Numbered from the stretch's first letter, positions 12,926 through 26,132 are shown. The stretch: 64,000 bases of DNA from Symbiodinium natans (GCA_905221605.1 CAJNDS010002317.1:126001-190000); one strand, 5' to 3'. The notes: a model not told the origin generated them from the letters alone. A program made the numbers and translations.

Positions 12926-13056
12926 GAAAATAAGGGACTTAGGGTTTAGGGTTTAGGGTTTAGGGTTTAGGGTTTGGTTGTAGGGCCCCAAATAGTAGGA
13001 TTCCCTTAAGAATAAAGGACTGCAATATGGCACCCCTAAGTGCGGAAACCCCTACA
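12914..13056 (+). repeat. dispersed short repeat, copy C, split by telomere-like units
   Basis: Same family as copies A and B: GGTGTAGGAAAATAAGGG at the left, then CCCCAAATAGTAGGATTCCC, and GCGGAAACCCCTA at the right. About five TTTAGGG units (12937-12975) lie inside it, where copy B has ordinary sequence. Either telomere repeats were added at a break inside this copy or copy B lost them. Confidence 0.7.
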
Positions 13057-13295
13057 TGGGCCCCAACGTCTCTGGCGTGTCGGGCCTGGCGTCTCGGCAA
13101 GAAGGGAGCCGTCCAATCGCCAAAGAAAGCGATCTGCTGCACAGCTGCGTAGGACCACTCCGACAAGAGAATGCCAAACTGATGCAACAGATAGGCAGAA
13201 AGAACTATTCTATTTCAGAACTCTTGAGGCAGCAAAGTCGCAGCAGGAATCTTGAATTGGTTCAACCTTAGAACAGCGTGTGGCGGGCACCCCTG

Positions 13296-13318
13296 CCCCC
13301 CCCCCCCCCCCCCCCCCC
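13296..13318 (+). repeat. poly-C run (23)
   Basis: An uninterrupted C run, directly after the end of an open frame at 13271. Polyproline frames through it are artefacts. A similar 19-base run sits at 16938-16956. Confidence 0.95.
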
Positions 13319-16300
13319 ATGCTGCTCACGCCGTGCTTGTCTTTCTTGGCCCGGAGCCATAGGCGAAAGTCCAGCAGCCCTGGTGCGAACCAGTACGTCT
13401 CGTCCTCTCCGAAGGAATACACGGGATGAATCCTATAACCATGCCTCGGCAGGACAGCGTACTGGGTGAACGCCCCCTCTCGCAACCCGAAGAGTCAGCA
13501 GAGATTCACTCGGCTCCCAGCTGTAAGCAGTACTTGATGATGCCCTTCCTGGATTTCAACACTACCCGATCTCTTCCAGTTTGGCAGACCTTGCTGGAAG
13601 CTTGCCAGATCTTGCACTTGAAGGCATGTACGTACTTCTCACATTTATGCACACCCACATCCCACTGCTACTGCATGTCTGCCTAACATGTTGAAACTGG
13701 AACTGGACGGAACTGTGATCCTTCCATCGGTGTCGGTTTCTCAGAACTTAAGTCAACCATTCTCCTCACCTCCTTACCCAGTGTAGCGCAGCCCACAGAG
13801 AGCCCCGCCGCATCTTCGCAGTCCTGCCTGTCCCTGAGCGCCCACCCCGAGAGTGCAAGCCTGCGGAGAGTCCCGCTGACTATTCCTGGAGTGCACCAAA
13901 ACCAACCCTAAACCCTAAACCCTAAACGTTTGTTTTCGGAAATCCCACCGGCGGCCTGAAGCAAGTAGGGCAGGGAAGGGCTTGCAACTACATTCTCATG
14001 CATGCTGCCGTGGCACTGTCGCTTCTTCAAAGCCGCCAAGTGCTATCGCTACCTGGAATCAATGACCAAGAGCCGACAAAGGGCCGAGCGAAAGTGCAAG
14101 AGCACAATCTTCAATGCTTCTGAAGGCGTTGGGAGATATATTCTGCTGATGACATAGCATGAAACACCCACCGAAGCTGTTTCGGTGTCATATGTGCCAA
14201 ACACCAAGAAAGGCGCACACAAAAACAAGGAAACAATGCTCAAGATTTACAGAACCCGATCAAGGGCACAAGTGCCACATCATATACGGTATGCTAGCTG
14301 CATGTGGGATGGCTGGACCAGGGCAGTATACACACAGAGATGGATTCTTTGAAGTGCCAAACTGTCGAGTTCCTCTCCCCCACATGCCATACCCCGCGGC
14401 ATGCACGAAAGCTGATACGGCAAGAAGAAAAGTGGCGCGGGCACCACACACCCCAGATCTGCGCAGAATCGATGACACGGAAACTGCCCACAACGGGGCC
14501 TCTAGGCCCCTGCACCTGCATGGTGATGGGCATGAACTGCTTGGTCTGTGCGCTAAGATGAGCTGAGGCCGTAAACAAACACTTCCCTGCATCAGCTGAC
14601 ACTACACCAATCTACAGTCACATTGCGAAGGCATCGATTCAACAGCTTGGCGTTCACAAAAAAACCGTTCTTTCGACAGGCACTCTCCCTGTTTCAAATT
14701 GTGTATGCGCAGTCAGCCAAGCACGATTTCACATCAACATGTCATAGAATGCTCACAACTTATCAGGCTCTTCATGGGCGTGAGCCCGTTCACGACACAT
14801 TTCTCGCTTTGACTGGCAGGCAACGTTCGCCCCTTCGGACATCAGCTTGTGCACAGTGGACTTGTTGGCCGTTGACATCTGACAGGGAACACGGGACTCA
14901 TCCGAACTCTGACCTGTAGGGACAGGCGCAAACCTGGCCTGCCAAGAGCCCGTCGTATACCTTTCGCTGGGGATTTTTGTTACGCATTGAGGACAAGCCT
15001 GCCCGACATCTAGATGCGATATTGCAGAACAAACATGCACTATTATCCGTGCAAACAGGGAGCGTGTCGCAGAACATGCGAAAGATGGGGTTGCCGTTCC
15101 GCAGGAAATCATCGATCAAAAATGCAATCTTGGCCTTATACAAGCGTCACCCTGCTTTTCACGATCCCTAAAAGCAAGTGCAAGCATCTGCACAGCTCTA
15201 TGAAGAATACTTGTCAGGTTCCTGAAATTGGACAGGCCAACCATCGAACCCCACTGACAATCTGTGACACCCACACGCGCTCCTCGTAAAGCAAGCACAT
15301 GCAAGCATGGCCTACTGTGACCTCCTCCTGAGCAACTTGTTTTCACACTCCCCAGGTGCCGTCACGTCGCTGATTTGCCCACGAACTTCGTGTCGAAGAT
15401 GCCGTTGACGGTGAAGCCAAGGCACACCGCCCCATGTGGATGGAATGCAAATAGCGTCTTCTCCTCGAGAGGTGCTGCTCTGCAAGTTTCTTACGGAGCT
15501 CGGGACGTGGCTTGCAGCGTGCAAACTCAGGTTGCAACCGGCTTCACGTCGTCGAGGCATCCGCGCAGCTCACATCTCGCCAAGAACTTCTTGAAACCCT
15601 GATCCTCCATCCAGGAGAGGAACCTCAGCAAACTGTGAGGCACAGCACCAAAGAAAGCCACCACGTGGCATCCGAAGCGATCTCGCTGTCACTGCTGTGA
15701 CCTAGTAGGACCAAGTCGCCAAGGCCGGGCAGGGAATCGCAGGTCGAAGATCACAGGTGCCGCAAAGACGAAGACGCTCAAGCAAAAGCAGAGGCTCAAC
15801 GGGCCTTGCACGCCAAGCCTACTGTCTCTTTTCGTGTTCACAAGCAGAGACTGGCCTTTGGCTGCACCGACGCAAGTCATCGCCAGCCAAAAACCTGCCA
15901 GAATTTTGGAATCTTCTCCAGCCACACCCCTATCTCAAGCATCCGGGCCTGATCTCAACTGCCAGCGCGGCAGTTTATACATCCTCGGGGGCGCAGGCCA
16001 ATTGCTTCCGCACTGAGCCCGAGGGCCTAAATAGGAAGCCCAAGCAGCGTCAAATATGACGGAACTACGAGGAAGCCCATGAAGTTCATCCTGGCAGTCC
16101 CACTGGCACTTGCCAAGGCGGCCCCACCAAAAGACTAGATAGACTCATCGCACTTTCGCAACTTAAGGGTTGGGGGCGAAACAAATCAACGAACAAAGGC
16201 GAGCAGGTAGCGGGCAGCCTGGCCAGGAACACGGCCGTCCACACGACTAGAAGCACTGGCCCTGACAGCCATGAGCCCACAACCTCAGGCAGGCAATACG

Positions 16301-17100
16301 GAAACAGCCCGTCTCTTCACTCTGCCTAAACTACGCCGCTATGCCATCTATAAGTTGAACGCTTTTTTTGGCTTGGTGCATAACGTGGCGTTCGGATCGG
16401 ATGGCAGGTAAAGCCGTTTCCAAAAACGTCACGATGAGTGCCGACGGTTCCTCTTTCTTTGTGCGGATGCAGTGGTCTCTGGCGTTGGCGATGGGTAGGC
16501 AGGGCAACGATTCAGCTCTGTGATTTCGGATCATGGGGTTCCGTGAACTGGCTCGCCGTACTCGGATCAGCCCACCGACGGGGGTTTAGAGTCATGGGAG
16601 CAGAGTGGGATGTGTAAGAGAACTCCAAGATCATAGGTTTTGCTTCCGTTTCGGTGCTTCGGGCTCGGAAAACAGGCGCCGGAATCTGAGGGCAAACCCC
16701 TTCAAACCCAAGAATTTCAGGGCTTTGCCCCACGCAGATATGCCCTAAGCACCGAAGCCAAAGAACAATTTATGCTCTTGAGTTCTCTTGTGCCCACTTT
16801 TCTTCAATGACTGGGAAAGCTTAAACCCTAAACGGTAAACCCAAAACGGATGTAGCGACCTGCGACTGCTACAAAAAAATTGCTCGGAGCTGAAACCCTA
16901 AACCGCAACGCAATGTGAAGCCTGCACTACCTCCCCGCCCCCCCCCCCCCCCCCCCGCCAGTGTGTCGGGTTAGCTGCAAGCTGGTGCTATCCGGGATCC
17001 AAAACGTGCTGAGCCAACTCAAGTGCAGGCTTGATCTGAATAGGTATTCCGGCTCCGAGCCCTTGACGTGCAGGCATTTGCCTTTGGCTTGCGTGGGTTA
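13319..17100. other. no recognisable gene
   Basis: Many frames of 60 to 130 codons are open here on both strands, none with a domain I recognise. Small CCCTAAA remnants occur at about 13903-13928 and 16823-16850. The poly-C run at 16938-16956 lies inside. Confidence 0.35.
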
Positions 17101-17356
17101 AGTGCTGAAGGCCGAGGGGTTAGAGGGAACCGACCCAGGTCTTTACCAAGGATGCATTGGACACCAAGCAACCAGGTTGGGAAAATTGATACTCACAATC
17201 GGCAGGTACGTTTCCAGTTTTTTCCGGCCCCTCTTCATCGGGCACTTGACCCAGAAAAAGGAGCAACCCCCTGCAAGAACAAAAACTTCTTCGCAACAGT
17301 TGTTCCACACACAGTCTATCTCTTGTTCTTCTTCTGCAGAGCATGAAGGCCGCAAG

Positions 17357-17512
17357 AACTCTCTATCTCCATCTCTACCACTATCTCTATCACTATCTCT
17401 ATCTCCATCTCGATCTCGATCTCTATCTCCATCTCCATCTCGATCTCTATCTCTATCTCCATCTCCATCTCGATCTCGATCTCGATCTCTATCTCTATCT
17501 CTATCTCTCTCT
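17357..17512 (+). repeat. ATCTCN hexamer microsatellite
   Basis: About 26 units of a hexamer ATCTCT, ATCTCC or ATCTCG. Both strands are open through it (Ser/Leu/Arg-rich on plus, a Glu/Ile repeat on minus). Because a 6-base unit can be open in many frames, I treat the long frames at 17102-17641 plus and 17316-17714 minus as unsupported. Confidence 0.92.
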
Positions 17513-17639
17513 TCCGCTTCGTCTTCTGCTGGGCTTCAGGGGGAAAACCCCTCGAGCGCGAGCGCACCCTGGTCTCTTTGTCCTCTCTTTTTCTGCTGGG
17601 CATTGTGGAGGGGCGAAGGTATCCTGAGGCTTCAGGCCT

Positions 17640-19330
17640 GACCGGCGTCTCGCCCTGCGACTTTCTTTTGACGCGTAACTCGAACCTTTTGCACAGATCT
17701 AGCATGTCAGGCATGTGTCACCACCGTGACGAACTACCACACGCCTAGTGCAGCAAAACAAGGGGAAGTGCTGCATGTTGCTCAGCTTTGGTGCTCTGCG
17801 TGAGTGAAGCGGCAGAAACTCCCCCCCCCGGAGCTACCAAAAGCCCGCAGCCCTTCGTCACCTTACCCTCTCTTTGCTGCCTTCTTGACTTCTTGGCGGA
17901 TCCCACCATCCTACCCAAACTTCATTTGGCAACAAGCACAGGGGCACAGACAGGTGCACCGAAGGTTTTGAACAGCCTGCTGACACTGCAAGCCTTCACG
18001 GCGTTCAAGGCTTCGGGTTTACGGGTCGGCTGCTCCTTTTCCTCGACACGCAATGCTTTCCATATCTGCAGCCCGATTGTGCGGATTAGGCGCACCGCTT
18101 GGACCGCCGACGCGCATGTCCTGTGCCTTGGGCCTGCTCCCGAGCGGAGCGCAGGCATTTACGATTCATTAGCACGCCTTGTCCACGCGCCCATGCATGG
18201 ATGACAACGCTCTGGGGCTGCGGCGATGAGAGTTGGCAGTAAGCCCGTGGGGCCGTCTGACGGTCTCTCATCCGGCTTCATGTTCCCCATTGAACCGACT
18301 GCAGAGCCTCAGCCTGCCTATGCGGCCTATGCGTCTCTTGGCTTGGGCACAAACATTGCGAGAGTCCGGGGGTCATGAATCTGAGCAGATGCAAAACTTG
18401 CGAATTGTCTGTTCCACATGGCTTTCCCATCCTCCGCTCCGGTGCAGTGCAAGGTCGCGTCTGCGACCAAGCCGACTGGCGTGGTATGTTTGGCGTAGGA
18501 GCAGTTCCACAGCATGGCGTGATTGCGGAACTCCCCCGTGGTTCTTGAACGTTCATTGCTACCTGTGTTACTTGCATTGCAACGAAGCGAGCCAAGACCC
18601 ACCCCTGTGCGCGAGCCCCGTGAAGACGGCCTGCTGCACTGATGCTGCGCCAGATGCTGGGCAAGAATTCTGTCGGCTGGCACACGTCCAAGCTTCTTCG
18701 CCTAGTGGTCGGACCGTCGATTGAAAGCCCAACGTCAGCCTCCAAAGCAGCAAGCCCTGACTGTGCGACACCTTCTACGACTCCACGGCGCAAGCCTGGC
18801 CTGTTTCTCACTCTTGTCTGCAACACCTCACAGGGGCGCGAGTCAAGGGCTGTCTCGGTACATTGGGCCCATATACCAACGGTGCCTCTTTCACTTGGCT
18901 TCAAGTCCTGCCGCGGGTGATAAACCCATGCTTCTCAGTGCAAGGTCCACAGATACCCATGCATGGCCACGCTTCTGTCTCGTCTCAGAGCACTCTTACC
19001 TCACTCACACAACCATTGCAAGGCACTGCAGTCTGCTCATATTCTACTGATACTCGTCATTCGTCATGCCATGCATTCGCAGCAAGGACTCCTGAGGCGC
19101 GTCTGGTTTTCTAACCCTGCTAACTTCCTCTTGCTTCCGTCGGCCAACCTGACCATGAACGGAAGTCCACCGCACGGGCACACGGGGCACACTGCTTACG
19201 AAGCCAGAACACGCAGAGTTATTTTAATTCGAACATCCCCACCTCGCTCCTCGTTCAAAGGAACGAGCGCAAACAGGATGTTCAAACAAAGACACATTGA
19301 TGCAAATACGCTTTCTAAGTTTTTGCTTGC
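17640..19330. other. no recognisable gene
   Basis: Frames of up to 208 codons (18278-18904 minus) are open, but their residues show no domain, and long alternative frames overlap them on the other strand. I see no repeat. A real exon could be hidden here. Confidence 0.35.
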
Positions 19331-19334
19331 AATT

Positions 19335-19510
19335 GGGGTTGGGCACTCCAGGGAGTCTACTCTGGGGCTGGGCACTCCAGCAAGACCCTGGGTTGGGCAC
19401 TCCCGGGAGACTCTGGGGTTGGGCACTCCAGGAGTTTGTGGTGGGCAGTCCAGGGAGTCTCTAGGAGTAGACCGGGCGAGGAGAAGAGTTCCGGGCGAGG
19501 AGAAGAGTTG
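19335..19510 (+). repeat. minisatellite with GGGTTGGGCACTCC units
   Basis: Five irregular units of roughly 28 to 33 bases built on GGGTTGGGCACTCCAGGGAG, decaying toward the right. They are followed by two exact copies of a 19-base unit, CCGGGCGAGGAGAAGAGTT, at 19473-19510. Confidence 0.85.
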
Positions 19511-20247
19511 ACTTTAGAATCTAACAACCCCACACCGAAGGTGGGGAAAAATTCAGCATGTGGAGTGGTGCATTCACCCCCACCTGCAGACAGTAGCCGA
19601 TGAGCAGAGCGCCCAGTAGCATCATGACCAGCATACCTGGCGTTCGCCCAGCCGGTTCTCTCACAGAGCGGCTACAGCATCGAGATGCGATAAACACAAG
19701 CCGGCAAATGCCCACGCCAGCTGCTGTTGGCCACATGGCCATGGGTGCCTATGCACTTGCACGAAGTCGTCAGGTATTTCATGGTCAATCCAATGAGGCT
19801 TGTCGTCCTCCGTTTGCAGACCTCGCCCATGGAAGCTTCTGAGCGCCTGCAACGTACAAACACGTCCCACATGATCCAACTGTAGCCAATGCCAAAACAG
19901 CCGAACCCGCCTGCGCCCTGACAGGATCTTCAGCAGGCTGTAACCTGGAAAGCGGTTGCCCAAGCCAATGTCACCGAGCGAAATCTTCATAGTGCACGAC
20001 ATGCATGAGACCCTCCTTTTCAACGAGCTCTCGAACAACATCTGCAAGACACGACGAAGAGAAGCAGTCTCTACCAAGCAAACCTTCCGTAAACTACGAT
20101 CTTCGAGTCGACTAGGCGCTTCCGTGGCGGCCACAAACATGAGGTGGTCGTTTGCTGGTCAGCTCGGGTGTCGTAGGCATGCAACTTACACTAGTCGTCT
20201 GCCGCCTCCGCCATGTCAACACAAATCAAAAACACCTAGGCTCTCAA

Positions 20248-21390
20248 GCTCTCAGAGATCTCCACGCGGAACCACCCAGTTGATTTTGTGCTCGGGAGCC
20301 TGCAGATCATCAGCTTAAGAGACGCTTCCTTATAATCCAAGCCTGCAAATGCCTCCAAGTAGAACAGCTTCATGTCGATGCGGTACTGGCGGTGGGCTTG
20401 GATGTAAACCTTTGAATGGAACACAATGGGGCATTCAGCGGCAAGCACTCCATTTTAGCCACATCTGAGAGAGCAAATGAGAGCAACTGAGAGCAAGCAG
20501 CACAAGTAGCTCTGCAGATGCCATGCTGAGATCTCAGGGGTCGGCCCAGGCGGCAAACAAACCAACACCCATGCCGCCGAGGAAGTCACGCAGGTAGTGC
20601 CTACAAGCTGTCAGCACGACTGGGTAGCGCCTGCAAAGCTACACTGCAAGGCAGCCAAAGCCTGGCAAGGTAATCTCCAATGACGCGTTGCCCTAGGTGG
20701 CTCGAAATACAAAGGCCACATTTCTCCGCATCACTGCACCTTCCCTAAGTGCGGTCATGAAGCGGAAAGAGAGCCAGGCTCCCTCCCACGCCACCTCCTC
20801 ACTCTTCTTCATCTCCTCCGCAGTTCGGTATGGCATCGGAATCAGTGGCCGGTGGATCCTGAGCCAAGCGAGGACATATGCTATACATCACTGGAAACCC
20901 CCAATCCGCCACCAACTGCTGCCAAAAGTCTTCAGAGGCTTCGCAAACTGATAGAACATCTCCTCGTAGTCGTCGAAGGTCATCTCGCCATTGATTAGCT
21001 TGTCCATCCAAGGCCTTGGAGAAACCAACTTATCCAAATGAAGCGGGACGGGGTCAGGCAAGCCGGAGATCGAAACAGAAAGTCACGCCAGTGTCCCCCA
21101 AGCCACTTGAGCTCTGGAGTGTCGTCACCCAACTTCTTCAGGAATGGATAGTACTGCGGTGGGATGTAGTACCTAACTGGACGTTCACTGAATTCTGAAT
21201 TCGGGGCGCGCAGCAGCACCACAGGATAAAGGGGATGAATGACTCTGGGGCACGTGTGGCGGATTGTCGTCGAAATCTCTGGTGGGATGTGTGCTGGCAC
21301 GCCAAACTCATCGCGTGGCATCACATCATACTCAAGTTCCAGATCTGTGTCCCAGCCCGGCTTGTCATATACGTTTGTCCACAGAACCTC
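20248..21390 (-). pseudogene. unrecognised multi-exon gene, copy 1 (frameshifted)
   Basis: Reading leftward, the largest block (about 21390 to 20980) encodes LWTNVYDKPGWDTDLELEYD, then a Pro/Tyr-rich part with RYYIPPQYYPFLKKLGDDTP and LKWLGGHWRDFLFRSP. Smaller blocks follow: HYLRDFLGGMGVGLFAAWA near 20610-20550 (a short hydrophobic segment), VYIQAHRQYRIDMKLFYLEA near 20410-20350, and PEHKINWVVPRGD near 20300-20262. Copy 2 at 22.3-23.6 kb has the same blocks in the same order. Relative to copy 2, this copy lacks one A near 21025, which shifts the frame and ends the block early. The product is not recognised. The sequence conserved between the blocks looks exonic, and the gaps look like introns. 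Confidence 0.55.
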
Positions 21391-22257
21391 AGTTGCCATG
21401 TCCGATTGCGAAGCTCACCCAAACGGCGAAGGAAGACACCCGCCACAGCGTGCACGATGCAGCCCGGCTGCTGGCCAGCCCGGGTTGACTGCCTGCAACG
21501 CGATCAAGGTCCGCAATCCCAGCCGAACACATCACCGAGTGCTCCAAATGACTGAGCCAAGGCGCAGTGTTGAAACGAGGCGTGCTCTGGTGCAGCTGTC
21601 TCTGCTGCAGCACCATGGGGCCCAACGGCGAGAGGCAGCGAGAAGCACAAACACCACCGGAGGGAACTGCCTACGGGGATCTTCGGTGATCAATGTGATC
21701 ATACTTGCACCTTCACTGCCGACATCTGCCATCCTGACATGTTGCAGGCCTTCGCCGTAAGGCGCCGAGCGCAACCTGCAATGATCCCAGCCATGGCTGT
21801 AGGGTTCGGAAAGCCCTGGGGAGCTGCGAAGCTTTCTACGCTCTCCTGTCCCGAAGTGCGGCGGAGTGGGGAGATGCGGGGAAGCCATGGCTGATTCAGA
21901 CTGAGACGACGGATTCTGCGGGAAGCTTCTATTCTAGGGCCCTGGCAATGCTGGGAATGCCCCCAGTGACAAACCTGGGTTGTTTGCAGGCAAAGCCGCC
22001 CAAACAATCCCTTGCAAAGGCAGCAATGTGCACGGCACTCGCCCCTTTTGTCTTCGAGTCTGTTGCACCAGCATACCAATGTTCACAGAGTTCCTCCAGA
22101 TCATCTACATTGGACCTGGCGCCTGTCTGTCAGATCTTGAACCATGTCTACCATCAGTATAAGTCAGGTCCAATCCAGGTCGCCACTCTCAAGCATATTT
22201 GCCAAAGACTTGGAAAAGATCAGCCAGGGCAATTATTTTCCCTTCATGAGGTAACAC

Positions 22258-23500
22258 CTTAAAGGTCTCCACGTGGAACCACCCAGTTGATCTTGTGCTC
22301 AGGAGCCTGCGCCAACGCTGCGTCAGCTGACACGAAGTGACACCAATCAAGACAAACGATGGCTACGCCTGAAGGCCGACGGCAAAAACCAAGCTTTCCA
22401 GGGGACTGTACGGAACTTCCCCCCTCCCCAACCTGCACCGAATCTGCAACGCATCTTTAAATCTGCGCTCAAGCTGCCTCCAGGTAGAATAACTTCATGT
22501 CGATTCGGTACTGGCGATGAGCTTGGATGTACACCTGCGGCGAAGACAAAGTTCGATCGGCAACGAGAGTGGAAAGCCCCGGAAGTACACGGGCAGCAAT
22601 GCTCAGAGTCCAGCCCATGCTGCAAACAGGCCAACACCCATACCACCAAGGAAATCGCGGAGGTAATGCCTGTGGAGCCAAGTCTGCACAGAAGCAGAAC
22701 TGACGAGGTGATGCGAGTGCATGCGCCTGGCCAGATAGTCGCCAATGACCCTCTGTCCTGAAGTGGCAACGTCAGAAAAGGCAGATTACACACAGGTGTG
22801 TTCAATGATGTTCAATGCATCTCTCAAGGCGGCACACAACATGCAGACGAGGAGCGGAAGGAGAGCCAGGCTCCCTCCCATGCCACCTCCTCACTCTTCT
22901 TCATCTCCTCCGCAGTTCGGTATGGCATCGGAATCAGTGGCCGGTGGATCCTGAGCCAAGTGAGGACATATGCTATACATCACTGGAGGCCCCCAATCCG
23001 CCACCAACTGCTGCCAAAAGTCTTCAGAGGCTTCGCAAACTGATAGAACATCTCCTCGTAGTCGTCGAAGGTCATCTCGCCATTGATTAGCTTGTCCATC
23101 CAAGGCCTTGGAGAAAACCAACTTATCCAAATGAAGGGGGACGGGGTCAGGCAAGCTGGAGATCGAAACAAAAAGTCACGCCAGTGTCCCCCAAGCCACT
23201 TGAGCTCTGGAGTGTCGTCACCCAACTTCTTCAGGAATGGGTAGTACTGCGGTGGGATGTAGTACCTAAACAGCTTGGACGTTCACTGAATTCTGAATTC
23301 GGGGCGCGCAGCAGCACCACAGGATAAAGGGGATGAATGACTCTGGAGCACGTGTGGCGGATGGTCGTCGAAATCTCTGGTGGGATGTGTGCTGGCACGC
23401 CAAACTCGTCGCGCGGCATCACATCATACTCGAGTTCCAGATCTGTGTCCCAGCCCGGCTTGTCGTATACGTTTGTCCACAAAACCTGAAGTTGAATCAG
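22258..23500 (-). pseudogene. unrecognised multi-exon gene, copy 2 (tandem duplicate)
   Basis: Same block order as copy 1, about 2.1 kb to the right. It contains LWTNVYDKPGWDTDLELEYD and LKWLGGHWRDFLFRSP, and then an intact stretch lost from copy 1's frame, with DKLINGEMTFDDYEEMFYQF. The smaller blocks are GQRVIGDYLARRMHSHHL and HYLRDFLGGMGVGLFAAWA (near 22760-22615), VYIQAHRQYRIDMKLFYLEA (near 22545-22485) and PEHKINWVVPRGD (near 22310-22265). Five extra bases near 23268 break the frame where copy 1 is intact. The right border of the first block, CAACTTCAG before GTTTTGTGG (about 23487), looks like an intron acceptor. Function is unknown. The single short hydrophobic segment might be a membrane span. 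Confidence 0.55.
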
Positions 23501-23599
23501 CATGTTCAGCACAAGTCCGGCACCGGACCAACGCACCAACAACACACACCCCACACGAAAAACACGGGATAAACAAAGTTGGGAAGTGGGATACACCAA

Positions 23600-25190
23600 G
23601 ACTGACCCCGGAAGAATGCGACTTCGGACTCTGGAGTGCGCTTGCGACCTGAAGTTTTATCTAATGCCACCGCCCGAAAGCAACATTGCAAAGTCTTTGA
23701 AGCATGACCAAGCGACCGGCCAGCCCGGATTCACTGCCTGTTGTGCGGCACTGGCTTGCATCCGAGGCTTGAGATGCGCATGTCCGCGCAAGACAGGACA
23801 TGAACGCACACCATTGCCAGCGAGGCACTGTGTTGTGGCGTGGAGCACTCTGATGCAGCTGCCGCGCTTGCAGGACAGCTGGGGCATGACGAGCAGCCGT
23901 GACGCGAAGGGAGGCCGCCTCGAACGGCGAAAGCACACAGGACACCAAGAAGGGCCACAAGTACGGCCATACTATCAAGCAATCTTAACAAAAAATATCG
24001 AAATAGTATGAAGAGAGATACTATTCATACAAATGTTAATAATCTAAACCATTTATAATTGCATCCTGTCAAGCCTTCGTCAGCAAACCACGACGAACGG
24101 AAACGAGCATTGCTTGTCCCCAGGCGTTCAACCACGAGGTGCGAGAATCACACAGCACGGTGCTCAGAGCCACGTGCAAGAGGCCAAGTCTGGGATTTTG
24201 ATCTAACCCGCCCTGATTCTGAGTGTACTGAATATTCTCAGGCACTGCAAGGCAAGCGATGCAGGCCGCTGGTGTGCAAAGGTGTGCAACCTGCGTCTCA
24301 AGACCCTGGCAGAAGGTTTCGGCTATGTTTTTTTGCCGCGGCGGTACTTTTGGTAGAACACAATGCAGCTGCTGGCACGGAAGATCAGCTGGCTCCAGGA
24401 AGATGCCCAGGCAGTTTGGACCCTGCCAGCGTGAATGCATTTGTAATTCATTGCCCGGCCATATGGTAAACACCCAGGCCAGGAAGGCTATTTACAAGAA
24501 TTGTACATGGGACTGAACAGGAGCATGTGAACAGGAAGCCCTTGAGACATGTAACGACCAAGCTGTGCGGGGATGTTTGGCACACTGACACTCAACCGGA
24601 AATTGTCAGAGTCGAGGGCTAGCTGCATTCCTCCTGAACACGTGCAAGAAACATCTGCTGAAGGTTCAAATAGTTCAATTCAAAGGAAAATGCATCCTTC
24701 GGCAGGCATGCACATAGCTGAAGCGAATTTGGCCAGAGGCAAGATTGCACTTGCCCTGAAAAGGTGACGCATAGAGTCACGCCGGTATTGCTTTCTGCCA
24801 CCACGACTGCGAAGGTTGGAGTCCTACTCGCAGCCTCAGGAAGACAAGGGCAACTCGTCTGACATGGATATGCTATACGAAGCACATTTGCCCTGGCGGC
24901 CTTGAAAAAGGCTCTGGGCTAGGCAAGGAAGACGACCTGCCTGCCAAAACATCGCAAGTGCTCCGAAGCAGAAGTCTTTTTCAAAACACTGGCCACGGCT
25001 TTCCCCGACTGGACGTGAGACCCCCCAAACGCCCAGATGCCGCAAGCACTGCTCGACCCAAAAAATCTCCAGCTCTGCCAGCTTCACGAGAACCCCACCT
25101 GTGTGACGGGGATGTAGAACAAATCATCACTCATCATCGGGCCGATCCTGGCAGCTGCAGGGAATGTATGGCAATTGTGTAACCAGGACA
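23600..25190. other. no recognisable gene
   Basis: Frames of 60 to 170 codons are open on both strands without domains. The 24000-24060 stretch is AT-rich. Confidence 0.35.
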
Positions 25191-25194
25191 TGCA

Positions 25195-25695
25195 GTATGT
25201 ACATATAGATATATATAGTTAGTATATACATATAGTATATACATATATATATATATATGTAGTCAAATATAGTATCATAAGTATCATAGAGTATCATATA
25301 GTATAACATAGTATAATATAGTACAGTATAGTAGAATATAGAATAATATAGAATAATATAACATAATGTAATATTATATAATAAGATATAATATGATAGA
25401 ATAGGACATAATATCATATAATATAGCATAATATAATGTAATATATTTCAGTTTAATATAGTATAGTATAATATAAAATAATGAGATAATATGGTATAAG
25501 ATGGTATGATATGGTATAATATGGTATAATATGGTATAATATGGTATAATATGGTATAATATGGTATAATATTGTATAATACTATAAAATATATTATGTA
25601 GTCTAAGATAGTATACTAGAGTGTGTACATATATATATAGCATACTACATATTATATATATATATATACTATATATGTTTATTTATTTATTCATT
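25195..25695. repeat. AT-rich low-complexity tract
   Basis: About 500 bases are built almost only of A and T with occasional G. They include TATATA runs and roughly seven copies of TATAATATGG at about 25500-25570, ending in TTTATTTATTCATTTAG. Tyr/Ile-rich frames on the minus strand are artefacts of this composition. The tract stands out sharply from its neighbours. Confidence 0.93.
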
Positions 25696-26132
25696 TAGTC
25701 TAGTGCCTCGCCTTGTGCTGCCCGTTGCCTCCAACAAGCTGCCGGCGCCTAGCGCGGTGCTCCTGCATGCATCACACCAAGTGAAATTGTCCAGCGTTGT
25801 CAGTGCACAGCGTGTGCCGTGCCATGAACAAGAAACAATACAGCCACAACAAAGCGAAGTCTATCCATCAACGGATGCATATCTGCTGGTCCATCAGCCG
25901 AGTTCTGACGTTGTGCAGGCAGTATCCTCACATGCCCTGACCATCGAGTGCCGGACCAGTCACAGTAACCTAGGATAAAACGTCTTTTTCAGCAGCTGTT
26001 TCTCCAGCGTTCAGACTGCAATCAGTGTCCTGTCCGGCATGGATGCCAAAGACGCCAAAGATGCAGACTGCCCGCCAGCTTCCAACCCCAAGAGGCGCCT
26101 GAGCACCAGGGCTGAAGGCTCAAAGGCTCTCA

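Noticed and set aside
13210-13485. Frames with polyproline or polyglycine
   Set aside because: They run through a 23-base C run and show no other protein features.
17102-17714. Frames of 130 to 179 codons on both strands
   Set aside because: Both depend on the ATCTCN microsatellite.
25127-25643. Tyr/Ile-rich minus-strand frames
   Set aside because: Artefacts of the AT-only tract.
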